This document shows, in pieces, positions 1-6,688 of a stretch of DNA of 7,774 bases. Position 1 is the stretch's first letter. The number at the start of each line of letters is the position of its first letter. The notes beneath the pieces are model-generated. The model saw only the letters and a list, made by a program, of their open reading frames with translations. It was not told the DNA's origin and searched no databases. The position numbers were made by a program, and so were the translations under genes. This stretch comes from Candidatus Segetimicrobium genomatis (GTDB taxonomy: Bacteria > Sysuimicrobiota > Sysuimicrobiia > Sysuimicrobiales > Segetimicrobiaceae). The DNA lies in the NCBI GenBank assembly GCA_005883865.1, contig VBAO01000059.1, forward strand, positions 1 through 7,774, in the 5' to 3' direction.

Positions 1-1
1 C

Positions 2-1042
2 ATCGGGTTCTCCGGCGTCGTGCCGTTGTTGATCTCGCTCCATGCCGGCGCACTGGTGGATGAGCGCGGTCCCGTCATGGCCACGAAAGGCTCGGTGCTC
101 CTGTACGCGCTGGCCGGCGCGATCCTGACGGCCCTGCACGCCGTTTGGGCGGCGGCCCTCGCCTACGCGCTCATGGGCATCGCGAACATCGGGTTCGCGG
201 TCGCATCGCAGGCCGTGGTCGCGGCGGCCAGCACCCCCACCACGCGGGTCCGAAACTACGGGTACTACTCCCTGTGGAACTCCGCCGGCGCGGTCATCGG
301 GCCTGTCCTCGGGGGCTTCATCACGGGGCATTTCGGCTACCGAACGGCGTTCGCGCTGGTGTGGCTTCTGATGATCCCCTCGTTCGCGATCGCCGGTTCG
401 CTCCGCGGCCTGCCCGCGGTCCCCGGGCGCACCTTGTCGCTGGCGACGGCGCACCGGCTCACCGGGACGATCCTGCGCCAGCGGGGGGTCGGCGCCATCC
501 TCTTCATCTCGTTCATGGTCGTGTGCGGGCAGACGCTGCAGCAGTCGTTCTACCCCCTCTACCTGCACAAGGTGGGACTGTCCCCCTCTCTGATCGGGAT
601 CATCATCGCGACGATCAGCCTGGGCTCGATGGTGGTTCGCTCGTTCCTGTCACGGGGCGTGGAGTGGCTCGGCTACGGGCGGCTGCTCCTCGGCGCGACC
701 GCGCTCCTGGCCGTCACGCTTGGAATCATCCCGCTGCTCCGACACTTCTGGCCGCTGATCGTCGTATCGGGGTTCATGGGGGCGAGCCTCGGCTTCACCC
801 AACCGTTGACCATGAGCCTGATGGTAGAATCGGTGAGCGCGGAGTTCTGGGGGGTGGCGTTCGGGATTCGCCAGGGCGCGCAGCGCGTCGGGGCGATCCT
901 GAGCCCGATCGGCTTTGGGTTGGTGACCACGGCCTCGAGGGTCGAGTCGGCGTTCTTCCTCGGAGGCGCGACGCTCCTGGCCGCCCTCCCCATCATCGCG
1001 AGCGTGACTGCGCACCTCCGCCGTCCTCGGCGCACGACCTGA
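2..1042 (+). CDS. MFS transporter, C-terminal part (5' end outside window)
   Basis: This is an integral inner-membrane transporter of the major facilitator superfamily. Its frame is open from base 2, and the first visible codons already encode membrane sequence (IGFSGVVPLLISL), so the true start lies upstream. About 346 residues are visible against roughly 400 for the family, so only the first one or two helices seem to be missing. Near the visible N-terminus the segment GALVDERGP resembles the MFS loop 2-3 motif (GxLxDRxGR). A run of about ten hydrophobic segments follows, including VLGGFITGHFGYRTAFALVW in the middle and GFMGASLGFTQPLTMSLMV in the second half. A charged linker near RGVEWLGYGR looks like the repeat of that motif in the second six-helix bundle. 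The C-terminus is a short basic tail. The substrate cannot be told from sequence; drug or small-metabolite efflux is only a guess. It converges on the ABC operon and is not obviously linked to it. Confidence 0.9.
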   Translation: MGFSGVVPLLISLHAGALVDERGPVMATKGSVLLYALAGAILTALHAVWAAALAYALMGIANIGFAVASQAVVAAASTPTTRVRNYGYYSLWNSAGAVIGPVLGGFITGHFGYRTAFALVWLLMIPSFAIAGSLRGLPAVPGRTLSLATAHRLTGTILRQRGVGAILFISFMVVCGQTLQQSFYPLYLHKVGLSPSLIGIIIATISLGSMVVRSFLSRGVEWLGYGRLLLGATALLAVTLGIIPLLRHFWPLIVVSGFMGASLGFTQPLTMSLMVESVSAEFWGVAFGIRQGAQRVGAILSPIGFGLVTTASRVESAFFLGGATLLAALPIIASVTAHLRRPRRTT

Positions 1043-1047
1043 CGTTA

Positions 1048-1060
1048 CCGCCGAAGGCGG
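1048..1060. terminator. Possible weak bidirectional terminator hairpin
   Basis: CCGCC-GAA-GGCGG is a perfect 5-bp stem with a 3-nt loop. It sits in the 37-bp gap between the convergent stops of the MFS gene (1042) and the ABC permease (1080). Position and symmetry fit a shared terminator. There is no T-tract on either side and the stem is short, so termination may be inefficient or the hairpin may be incidental. Confidence 0.3.
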
Positions 1061-1079
1061 CGGGGTCTACGATGAATCA

Positions 1080-1985
1080 TCACTCCTCCCCTCCCCTTCG
1101 GTATGGGATGCCGTCCGCCGCCGGGGGCGTGGCGCGGCGGACGAAGCCCGCCAGGACCAGAATCGTGACCACATACGGCAACGACTGGATGACCTGATAG
1201 GGAATGGTGCTCGCCACGACCCGCAGGCTCACGGCCTCGAAGAAGCCGAAGAGGACTGCGGCGCCGAGCGCCCCGGCCGGCCACCAGTTGCCGAAGATGA
1301 CGGCCGCGAGCGCGATAAAGCCGAGACCCTGGGTCATGCCTTCAAGGTACGAGTGCGCTTGTTCCAGCACCAGATAGGCGCCGGCAAGCCCGGCGAGGGC
1401 GCCGCTGAGGAGCACGCCGGTGTAGCGCATCCGGTACACGTTGATCCCGAGGGTCTCGGACGCGCGCGGGTTCTCGCCGACGGCGCGCAGCCTGAGGCCA
1501 AAGGCGGTGCGCCGAAGGACCCACTGGCCCAGGAGCACCAGCAGCAGCGTGACCGGCACGAGGGGCGAGATCCCCGTCACCAGGGGCGCGAGCGCCTGCA
1601 CGCGATCGAGTCCTGGGATATTGAAGGGCACGAAGCCGGAGACACCCGGCGACTGCGTGGCGACGCCAAAGATCTGAATCGTCAGAAACCGCGTCACGCC
1701 AGCGGCGAGGAGATTCAGGGCCACCCCGGCGATGATCTGGTCGACGCCGAACGTAACGGTGACAACGGCGTGAATGAGCGCAAGCCCGGCGCCCCCCAGG
1801 GTGGCGTAGAGCGCGCCCGCGAGTGGCCCGTGCTGATACGCGCCGAGGGCGCCGAAGAACGTGCCGGTGATCATCATCCCTTCGAGGGCGATGTTCACCA
1901 CGCCGCCCCGCTCCGAGAAGACGCCGCCGAGCGCGGCCAGGAGGATCGGTACGGTGAGGCGGATGGCCGAGGCCAGGAGCGGCAT
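1080..1985 (-). CDS. BMP-type ABC importer, permease 2 (nucleoside/purine uptake)
   Basis: This is the second membrane subunit of the ABC importer, a 301-residue protein of the branched-chain/ribose-type permease family (BPD_transp_2; NupQ/YufQ-like). The start is ATG at 1985, the first in-frame start, about 10 nt after a G-run. The N-terminus (VPILLAALGGVFSERGGVVNIALEGMM, residues 12-38) is the hallmark of this subgroup. A cytoplasmic loop around residues 169-181 (VGENPRASETLGI) should contact the ATPase, and a conserved segment GFIALAAVIFGNWWP follows at about 222-236. Eight or more hydrophobic stretches are visible. The C-terminus is polar. It lies 80 bp after permease 1, whereas the other operon junctions overlap by 4 bp. 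The family assignment is strong. A purine or nucleoside substrate is inferred from characterised relatives; individual members differ, so the exact ligand is unknown. Confidence 0.93.
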   Translation of the reverse strand: MPLLASAIRLTVPILLAALGGVFSERGGVVNIALEGMMITGTFFGALGAYQHGPLAGALYATLGGAGLALIHAVVTVTFGVDQIIAGVALNLLAAGVTRFLTIQIFGVATQSPGVSGFVPFNIPGLDRVQALAPLVTGISPLVPVTLLLVLLGQWVLRRTAFGLRLRAVGENPRASETLGINVYRMRYTGVLLSGALAGLAGAYLVLEQAHSYLEGMTQGLGFIALAAVIFGNWWPAGALGAAVLFGFFEAVSLRVVASTIPYQVIQSLPYVVTILVLAGFVRRATPPAADGIPYRRGGEE

Positions 1986-2065
1986 CTCAGCGACGCCCCC
2001 GGCGCGCCCCGGCGATCCGACCCAGCCCGGCCCTGCGGACCGCCGGAGGGTGCGCGTGATTCGTC

Positions 2066-3157
2066 CTACGCCACCTCCTGCTTCCGCAGCACCCGGACGT
2101 AGCGGGTCATGATCTCGTACGCGACGACGATCGCCATGATGATCAGGGCCTCCAGGATCGTGATCACCTCCCGCGGCACATTGGTGAATGCCTGGATGCC
2201 TTCGGCGCCGCGGTTCAAATAGCCAAACAGCAACGCGGCCGGAATCACCCCAAGCGGATCGTTGCGCGCGAGGAGCGCAACGGAGATCCCCAGGAAGCCC
2301 AATCCCTTGGGAAAATCGATGTCAAAGTAGCCCGCCCGCCCGAGCAGATCGCTGAGGCCCACACACCCGGCGACGGCCCCCGAGACGAGGAACATGACAA
2401 ACTGGACCCGGCCCACCACGATGCCTGCCGCCTCGGCGGCGAGTGGGTTGAGCGCGGTGGCTCGGGCCTCGTAGCCGAATCGCGACCGGCGGAGCCAGAA
2501 CCACACGACGATGGCGAGCGCGAGCGCGATCACGAGAAACCAGTTGAGGGGCGAGTAACCAGGGATCGGGGCTCCCAGCGCATTGAGGAGCGGCGCCAGG
2601 TGAGGCATCTGCGCCGACGGCGGGAACAACGGCGTCCGGATGCGCACCGTGCTCCCGAGGTTTCGGTCGCGCACGAGCCCGAGGAGATACAGCACGACGT
2701 TGAAGGCGATGTAGTTCATCATGATCGTCGTGATGACCTCGTGCGCTCCGCGACGCCGCCGCAGGAAGGCCGGCAGCCACACCCAGAGCAGTCCGCCCAG
2801 CATCGCCGCCGTGATGATGAGGACAAGATGGATGGGCGCCGGAAACCCCCGCAGGCCGAAGGCGGCGAGGGAGGCCGCAAACGCCCCGATATAGTACTGG
2901 CCTTCGATCCCGATGTTGAACACGTTGACCTGAAACCCGATCGCGGTCGCTACGCCGGCAAAGATCAGGGGTGTCGCCGACGTGAGGATGCTGGCCACCG
3001 AGCCGGCCTGCATGTTGAATGTGGCCATGAGGCCAAACACGCTCAGGGGATTCTCGTGAATCGCGAGGATGATCGCGGAGGCGATCACCCCGCCGGCGAA
3101 CACCGCGACAATCGGCGCGGCGGCCTGCAGGAGCAGCAGCCGGCCGCGCGACCTCAC
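2066..3157 (-). CDS. BMP-type ABC importer, permease 1 (nucleoside/purine uptake)
   Basis: This is the first membrane subunit, 363 residues, related to NupP/YufP. The start is GTG at 3157, and its first bases are shared with the stop of the ATPase gene (GTGA overlap), which implies translational coupling. Residues 7-33 form a long hydrophobic helix. The segment FQVNVFNIGIEGQYYIGAFAA (about 75-95) is the family hallmark. Further membrane segments lie near residues 109-132, 141-162, 205-222, 251-268, 286-310 and 330-350. The stretch 163-204 (RDRNLGSTVRIRT onward) is probably an exported loop, as in relatives. The loop around 223-250 (RRSRFGYEARATALNPLAAEAAGI) is the expected ATPase-coupling region. 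The two permeases differ in sequence and probably form a heterodimer, as in other systems with this gene order. Substrate identity remains an inference. Confidence 0.94.
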   Translation of the reverse strand: MRSRGRLLLLQAAAPIVAVFAGGVIASAIILAIHENPLSVFGLMATFNMQAGSVASILTSATPLIFAGVATAIGFQVNVFNIGIEGQYYIGAFAASLAAFGLRGFPAPIHLVLIITAAMLGGLLWVWLPAFLRRRRGAHEVITTIMMNYIAFNVVLYLLGLVRDRNLGSTVRIRTPLFPPSAQMPHLAPLLNALGAPIPGYSPLNWFLVIALALAIVVWFWLRRSRFGYEARATALNPLAAEAAGIVVGRVQFVMFLVSGAVAGCVGLSDLLGRAGYFDIDFPKGLGFLGISVALLARNDPLGVIPAALLFGYLNRGAEGIQAFTNVPREVITILEALIIMAIVVAYEIMTRYVRVLRKQEVA

Positions 3158-4710
3158 GGGGCGGCCTGTCCCGTCGGGGGCCCGCCGCCCGTCATGTACA
3201 GCCCCAGCGTGGCCGCGTCGGCCTCCCCCCGCCGGAATTCGCGGGCGATCCGGCCATTATAGAGCACCGCGATGCGATCGGCGAGCGCCAGCACTTCGTC
3301 GAGATCGACAGACACGAGGAGCACGGCCAGCCCCTGCGCCTTGATCTCCAGCAACCGGCGGTAGACGAACTCGGTCGCCCCGACGTCGAGTCCCCGGGTG
3401 GGTTGCGCCGCAATCAGCAGGCCGGGGGTGAAGGCAAACTCCCGCGCGATCACGAGCCGCTGCTGGTTGCCGCCCGAGAGGGCCAGCGCCGGAGTCCCCA
3501 GGCGGGGGACTCGGACGTCGTACTCACGGCAGCGTTCGGCGGCGAACCGATCGACGGCCCGCTCGTCGCGCAGGAGGCCGTGCGAAAATGCCCGGCGCCG
3601 GTGATGGCCCAGGATGAGATTTTCCCGGGTGCTCATCGCCAGCACCAGCCCGCGCCGGTGACGGTCCTCCGGAATGTGCGCCAGGCCGGCGGCGCGCCGC
3701 TCGGCGACGCTCAGGGGGATGACATCTCGCCCATCGAGCAGGACCCGCCCCGTCGCCGCCCGCCGCAGTCCCACGATCGCCTCCACGAGCTCCGCCTGGC
3801 CGTTCCCCTGGACCCCGGCGATCGCGTAGACTTCCCCGGCGCGGACGTTGAACGAGACGTCGTGGATTCGCGGGCGCCCCCGTTCACCCTCGACCGAGAG
3901 GCCCCGCACGTCGAGGCGCCCGGCCCCGGGCAGGGCCGGGGGCCGGGGGACCTGCAGCAGGACCGGGCGGCCGACCATCATCTCGGCCAGCATCGACGGG
4001 GTGGCCGAGGAGGTCTCGACGGTGTCGATGACGCGCCCCTGCCGCAGCACCGTGATGCGGTCGGCGATCTCCATCACCTCGTCGAGCTTGTGGCTGATGA
4101 AGACGAGCGTCCGCCCCTGGTCTCGCAGGCGGCGGAGGTTGCGGAACAGCTCCCGGATCTCCTGGGGAACCAGCACGGCGGTCGGCTCGTCGAGGATCAA
4201 GAGCTGGGCGCCCCGATACAACGCCTTGAGGATCTCCACGCGCTGCTGCTCGCCCACGGACAGCCGTCCGACCCGGGCATCCAACTCCAGGTCGAACCCG
4301 TGGAGCTCGGCGAGCCGGGCGACCCGGGCGCGCGCCTGCGCAAGCGCGACGACGCCGGCCCGAACGGGCTCGGCGCCCAGGATGACGTTCTCCAGGACGG
4401 TGAAGGGCGGGATGAGCATGAAGTGCTGGTGCACCATGCCGATGCCGAGCTCGAGCGCGGCGCTCGAGCTTCGGATCCCTACCGGCCTGCCCCGCCAGAG
4501 CACCTGGCCCCCGTCGGGCTGATACAGGCCGTAGAGGATGCTCATGAGCGTCGTCTTGCCGGCGCCGTTCTCGCCCACGAGGGCGTGGATCTCCCCGGCG
4601 CGGACGGTCACCGAGATGCGATCGTTGGCGAGGACTCCCGGGAACCGCTTGGTGATCTCCCGGAGCTCGATGATCGGTGGCGCGGATGTGGTCCCGAGGC
4701 TGCCGGTCAC
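3154..4710 (-). CDS. BMP-type ABC importer, double ATP-binding subunit
   Basis: This 518-residue protein has two fused nucleotide-binding domains and energises the importer from the cytoplasmic side (NupO/YufO-like, same fold as RbsA/MglA). Domain 1 is complete: Walker A GENGAGKT (46-53), Q-loop HQH around Q95, signature LSVGEQQR (150-157), Walker B LLILDEPT with D174/E175, and H-loop H207. Domain 2 is degenerate: its Walker A position reads GVQGNGQAEL (299-308), without the Lys-Thr. Its signature LSGGNQQR (411-418) is intact, and its Walker B region reads LLIAAQPTRGLD (431-442), without the catalytic Glu. This asymmetry is normal for the family, so one active ATPase site per protein is expected. 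The Pro-rich linker near residues 255-265 is encoded by a very G/C-repetitive stretch. The start is GTG at 4710, overlapping the receptor-gene stop by GTGA; the end overlaps permease 1 by GTGA. Confidence 0.96.
   Translation of the reverse strand: MTGSLGTTSAPPIIELREITKRFPGVLANDRISVTVRAGEIHALVGENGAGKTTLMSILYGLYQPDGGQVLWRGRPVGIRSSSAALELGIGMVHQHFMLIPPFTVLENVILGAEPVRAGVVALAQARARVARLAELHGFDLELDARVGRLSVGEQQRVEILKALYRGAQLLILDEPTAVLVPQEIRELFRNLRRLRDQGRTLVFISHKLDEVMEIADRITVLRQGRVIDTVETSSATPSMLAEMMVGRPVLLQVPRPPALPGAGRLDVRGLSVEGERGRPRIHDVSFNVRAGEVYAIAGVQGNGQAELVEAIVGLRRAATGRVLLDGRDVIPLSVAERRAAGLAHIPEDRHRRGLVLAMSTRENLILGHHRRRAFSHGLLRDERAVDRFAAERCREYDVRVPRLGTPALALSGGNQQRLVIAREFAFTPGLLIAAQPTRGLDVGATEFVYRRLLEIKAQGLAVLLVSVDLDEVLALADRIAVLYNGRIAREFRRGEADAATLGLYMTGGGPPTGQAAP
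3928..3949 (+). other. G-quadruplex-like motif inside the ATPase gene
   Basis: Four G-runs of 3, 3, 5 and 5 bases are separated by the 2-nt loops CA, CC and CC on the plus strand. This strand is the template strand of the ATPase gene. The motif meets the usual G3+N1-7 pattern. It falls exactly on the codons of the Pro/Ala/Gly linker between the two nucleotide-binding domains, so coding bias could explain it. Confidence 0.5.
4448..4470. repeat. 23-bp perfect palindrome within the ATPase gene
   Basis: Two 11-bp arms, AGCTCGAGCGC and GCGCTCGAGCT, flank a single G at 4459. On the minus strand the region encodes part of the SSSAALELGIG stretch just before the Q-loop of domain 1. It has no regulatory context that I can see. 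It could form a stable hairpin in the mRNA or bind a dyad protein, or it may be a by-product of Ser/Ala/Leu/Glu codons. Confidence 0.75.
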
Positions 4711-5730
4711 TTCCCCAGGGACTGGAGGAATGTCTGCAGCTCCAGCTTGGTCGACGGAACCTTGATCTTGCCCCCGATGATGTCCTTCTTGAGCGCCTCG
4801 AGCTTCGGCACGTAGGGGGTGAGCAGCGTCTTGTTATACTGGTTGACCGCGTACCCGACGCCGCCTTCCTTGAGGCCGAACACCTGAGGGCCGGGCTTCC
4901 AGGAGCTCTGGATCAGCGCCTGGATCGTGCCAAAGACGGCCACGTCGACGCGCTTCGTCATGCTGGTCAAGATGTGGAGGCGCTCGTTGGCCGGGACCGT
5001 GAGGGACTGGTCGGCGTCGACGCCGATCGCCTTCCTGTTCCGGGTCACCGCGGCCTCGAACACGCCGACGCCCGTGGCGCCCGACGCGTGGTAGATGACG
5101 TCCGCGCTGCGGTCGTACTGGGCCAGGGCCAGCTCCTTGCCCTTGACGGGGTCCTTGAACGCTTCCCCGGTGGTGCCGGCGTAGTCGGCGTAGACGGCCA
5201 CCTTCCGGTTGGCGTACTTGGCCCCCGCCGTGTACCCGGCCTCGAACCGCTCGATCAGCGGGATTTTCATCCCCCCGACGAAGCCGACCTTGTTGGTCTT
5301 GGTGTACATGCCGGCCAGCGCGCCAACCAGGAATGAGCCCTCCTGCTCCTTGAAGAGCAGGCACGCGACGTTCGCCGTGGGCGCGTCGGGGCACCCGTCA
5401 ACGATCGCGAATCTTGCGGCGGGAAAGTCCTTCGCGACCTTGGTCATCGCGTCCGTGAACAGGAACCCGACGCCGATGATGAGGTCGTACTTGCCCTCGG
5501 CCAGCAGGCGCAGCAACTCCTCGCGGCCCTGCCCGCCTGACGTCGGTTCCAGATACTTCGTCGTGAGCCGCGCGCCATACGTCTTGACCGCGCGCTCGAG
5601 GCCGGCGTAGGCCATGTCGTTGAACGACAGGTCACCGCGCCCCCCCACGTCGAACACGAGACCGACCTTCGACGCCCAGCGCCATGCACAGGACGACGCC
5701 GGCGATCATCCATGCCCGCAGCACCCGCAT
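4707..5730 (-). CDS. BMP-family substrate-binding protein, frameshifted near the N-terminus
   Basis: This is the extracytoplasmic receptor that delivers substrate to the ABC importer (BMP/PnrA/Med family, Pfam Bmp). The mature domain reads continuously from about 5669 and begins KVGLVFDVGGRGDLSFNDMA, which matches the family's first strand and ligand loop. Later family blocks are IIGVGFLFTDAM, FKEQEGSFLVGALAG, GFVGGMKIPLIERFEAGYTAG, VIYHASGATGVGVFEAA, IGVDADQ and SMTKRVDVAVFGT. The ATG at 5730 has a 9-G run 7 nt upstream and starts a signal-peptide-like MRVLRAWMIAGVVLCMALG, but in another frame. The two frames meet between about 5672 and 5669. In the mature frame the only start is GTG at 5657, which would give a 316-residue protein without signal or first strand. 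No AxA cleavage site and no clear lipobox is visible, so more than one base may be missing. It is either an assembly error or a recent null mutation. Family assignment is certain; intactness is not. Confidence 0.9.
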
Positions 5731-5737
5731 GTGTGTT

Positions 5738-5746
5738 CCCCCCCCC
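5738..5746 (-). promoter_or_regulatory. G9 tract acting as ribosome-binding region of the receptor gene
   Basis: Nine consecutive G on the minus strand end 7 nt before the ATG at 5730 (spacer AACACAC). It is the only Shine-Dalgarno-like sequence for this gene and supports the 5730 start. A mononucleotide run of this length is prone to slippage during replication and sequencing. Confidence 0.55.
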
Positions 5747-5765
5747 GTCAGGTGGCACGCGCCTC

Positions 5766-5780
5766 CGCAAACGATTTGCG
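5766..5780. promoter_or_regulatory. Putative LacI/PurR-like operator upstream of the ABC operon
   Basis: CGCAAA-CGA-TTTGCG is a perfect 6-bp inverted repeat with a 3-nt centre, ending 36 nt before the receptor ATG at 5730. The half-sites and CG-containing centre resemble LacI-family operators, notably the E. coli PurR box (CGCAAACGTTTGCG), with one extra central base. A purine-responsive repressor would make sense for a nucleoside/purine importer. No regulator gene is in the window and no convincing -10/-35 was found next to it, so this is inference. Confidence 0.4.
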
Positions 5781-5822
5781 AGAGTCGCCGGCACGTCTCT
5801 TCGACGGCCGCTTGCGGGAGTC
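5776..5822. repeat. Near-identical 11-bp direct repeat upstream of the ABC operon
   Basis: TTGCGAGAGTC (5776-5786) and TTGCGGGAGTC (5812-5822) differ at one base and start 36 bp apart. The first copy overlaps the right arm of the CGCAAA-TTTGCG palindrome. The pair may be extra binding sites for the same regulator or chance similarity. Confidence 0.35.
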
Positions 5823-5855
5823 TTTTCGCGGGCCGGGCCTCGGGGGCCGGAGGGG

Positions 5856-6671
5856 TCACCGGTCGCCGGCGGCACACGACGCGTTCGTCGCGCCTTGGAT
5901 CACCTCGGTGAGGATCAGAAATAACTGTTGCGAGGTTCGATCGTACTCGATCTGAGCCTCCCCCGCGAACGCCATGTCATTCCACGACCCCATGCCGCCG
6001 AACACCCAGGCCGATTGGGAGGCGTCCAGCAGCCCCGGCGCGAGCGCCGGCAGGCAGCCATCGGGGGCCAAGTCCTGGTGATAGCCATGGCGCTTCTCTC
6101 CCCGAGTATCGAGCGTCTCAATCGCCTTTGAAAAACAGGCCGTGAACGCTCCACACTCCTGCTGACTGGAAAACCGGCGAATGTCGGCGAGGCCGGAGCG
6201 AAAACGGCCTGCCAGCGACTCCAAATCGGCGACTCGGGCGGTCGAAGATCGCCGTTCTGAAACGCGGCCATAGGAAACCCGCCAGATTCGACGATCGGGG
6301 GCGTTCCGGTCCCACACTTCCCACCGCGACATCCAGACCGCGTGTTTCCCGTTTGGCCGGACCGCCTCCATGGTCCATATCCCGGCGCCCCCAACGAATC
6401 CGGCCGACGTCCTATCGGGCATCTTCGGATGCGACAGACGAATCGCTGAGACGTTGGCGGCTTTCAGGTACGCAAACCAGGCGTCGGGACTGTCGGCGAC
6501 CTCGTCCTCTCGAATCTTGCCCAAGAGGGGCTTCGACACGCCAAAGAACTTGACCCAGTCGCAGAACGTACAGGTGGAGTTGGTCGGGAAGAACCGAGGA
6601 ACACGTCGCCCCTGGAGGAACGCATTCGCGTGACACGTCAGGGCGACAAACTGCGCGATGGGATGGTTCAC
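5856..6671 (-). CDS. Conserved-looking protein of unknown function, 271 aa
   Basis: I do not recognise a named family or function. The protein is soluble: no signal peptide or membrane helix is visible. The N-terminus (MNHPIAQFVALTCHANAFLQG) looks like a natural protein start. The start is GTG at 6671 and has no Shine-Dalgarno of its own. A CxxC pair (C34, C37, in NSTCTFCDW) might bind metal or form a disulfide; other Cys are at 13, 173, 179, 206 and 266. Aromatic-rich blocks follow: AGFVGGAGIWTMEAVRPNGK (about 90-109), SRWEVWDRNAPDRRIWRVSYGRV (about 115-137), a charged helical region (about 145-170), and FGGMGSWNDMAFAGEAQIEYDRTSQQLFLILTEVI (about 224-258). The regular amphipathic pattern and distinctive blocks argue for a real gene. 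Base composition looks a little less GC-rich than the neighbours by eye. It precedes the ABC operon on the same strand by 125 bp, but no functional link is visible. Confidence 0.8.
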   Translation of the reverse strand: MNHPIAQFVALTCHANAFLQGRRVPRFFPTNSTCTFCDWVKFFGVSKPLLGKIREDEVADSPDAWFAYLKAANVSAIRLSHPKMPDRTSAGFVGGAGIWTMEAVRPNGKHAVWMSRWEVWDRNAPDRRIWRVSYGRVSERRSSTARVADLESLAGRFRSGLADIRRFSSQQECGAFTACFSKAIETLDTRGEKRHGYHQDLAPDGCLPALAPGLLDASQSAWVFGGMGSWNDMAFAGEAQIEYDRTSQQLFLILTEVIQGATNASCAAGDR

Positions 6672-6688
6672 GGAAGTCGGACGCTCAT
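6668..6688 (-). CDS. Six-codon leader ORF overlapping the start of the unknown gene
   Basis: ATG AGC GTC CGA CTT CCG TGA encodes MSVRLP. It is preceded by a good Shine-Dalgarno, GAGGGAG (6703-6697 on the minus strand), with an 8-nt spacer. Its stop overlaps the GTG start of the 271-aa gene as GTGA, the same junction type used in the ABC operon. The downstream GTG lacks its own ribosome-binding site. Together this suggests ribosomes load at the mini-ORF and re-initiate. An alternative is that the true gene starts at this ATG and a frameshift separates it from the body. Confidence 0.4.
   Translation of the reverse strand: MSVRLP

Noticed and set aside
145..1197. Second plus-strand frame (350 codons) overlapping the MFS gene
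   Set aside because: Arg/Gly/Pro/His-rich product in another frame of a clear membrane-protein gene, typical of GC-rich DNA.
1353..2102. Plus-strand open frame (249 codons) opposite permease 2
   Set aside because: Highly charged, low-complexity product antisense to a clear permease gene; no ribosome site or homology that I can recognise.
3768..3816. Missing Walker A Lys in the second ATPase domain, as a sign of gene decay
   Set aside because: Degenerate second-domain motifs (GNGQ, AAQPTRGLD) are normal in this family of double ATPases.
3403..4815. Long plus-strand open frame (470 codons) opposite the ATPase gene
   Set aside because: Its translation is rich in Arg/Pro/Gly/Asp/His without domain pattern, and the minus strand encodes a textbook double ABC ATPase over the same bases. 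It is a high-GC antisense shadow.
5731..5855. Purine riboswitch ahead of the ABC operon
   Set aside because: The 125-bp gap is GC-rich and lacks the three-helix junction pattern and conserved loop bases of guanine/adenine riboswitches, as far as I can see by eye.
5821..5855. Terminator for the unknown gene in the GGCC-rich stretch after its stop
   Set aside because: Short GGCC/GGCC pairings are possible but no clear stem followed by a T-tract exists on the minus strand.
5632..5877. An 81-codon minus-strand ORF taken as a separate small protein
   Set aside because: Its second half is the signal peptide of the receptor gene and its first part overlaps the end of the unknown gene. It is better explained as the first part of the frameshifted receptor gene.
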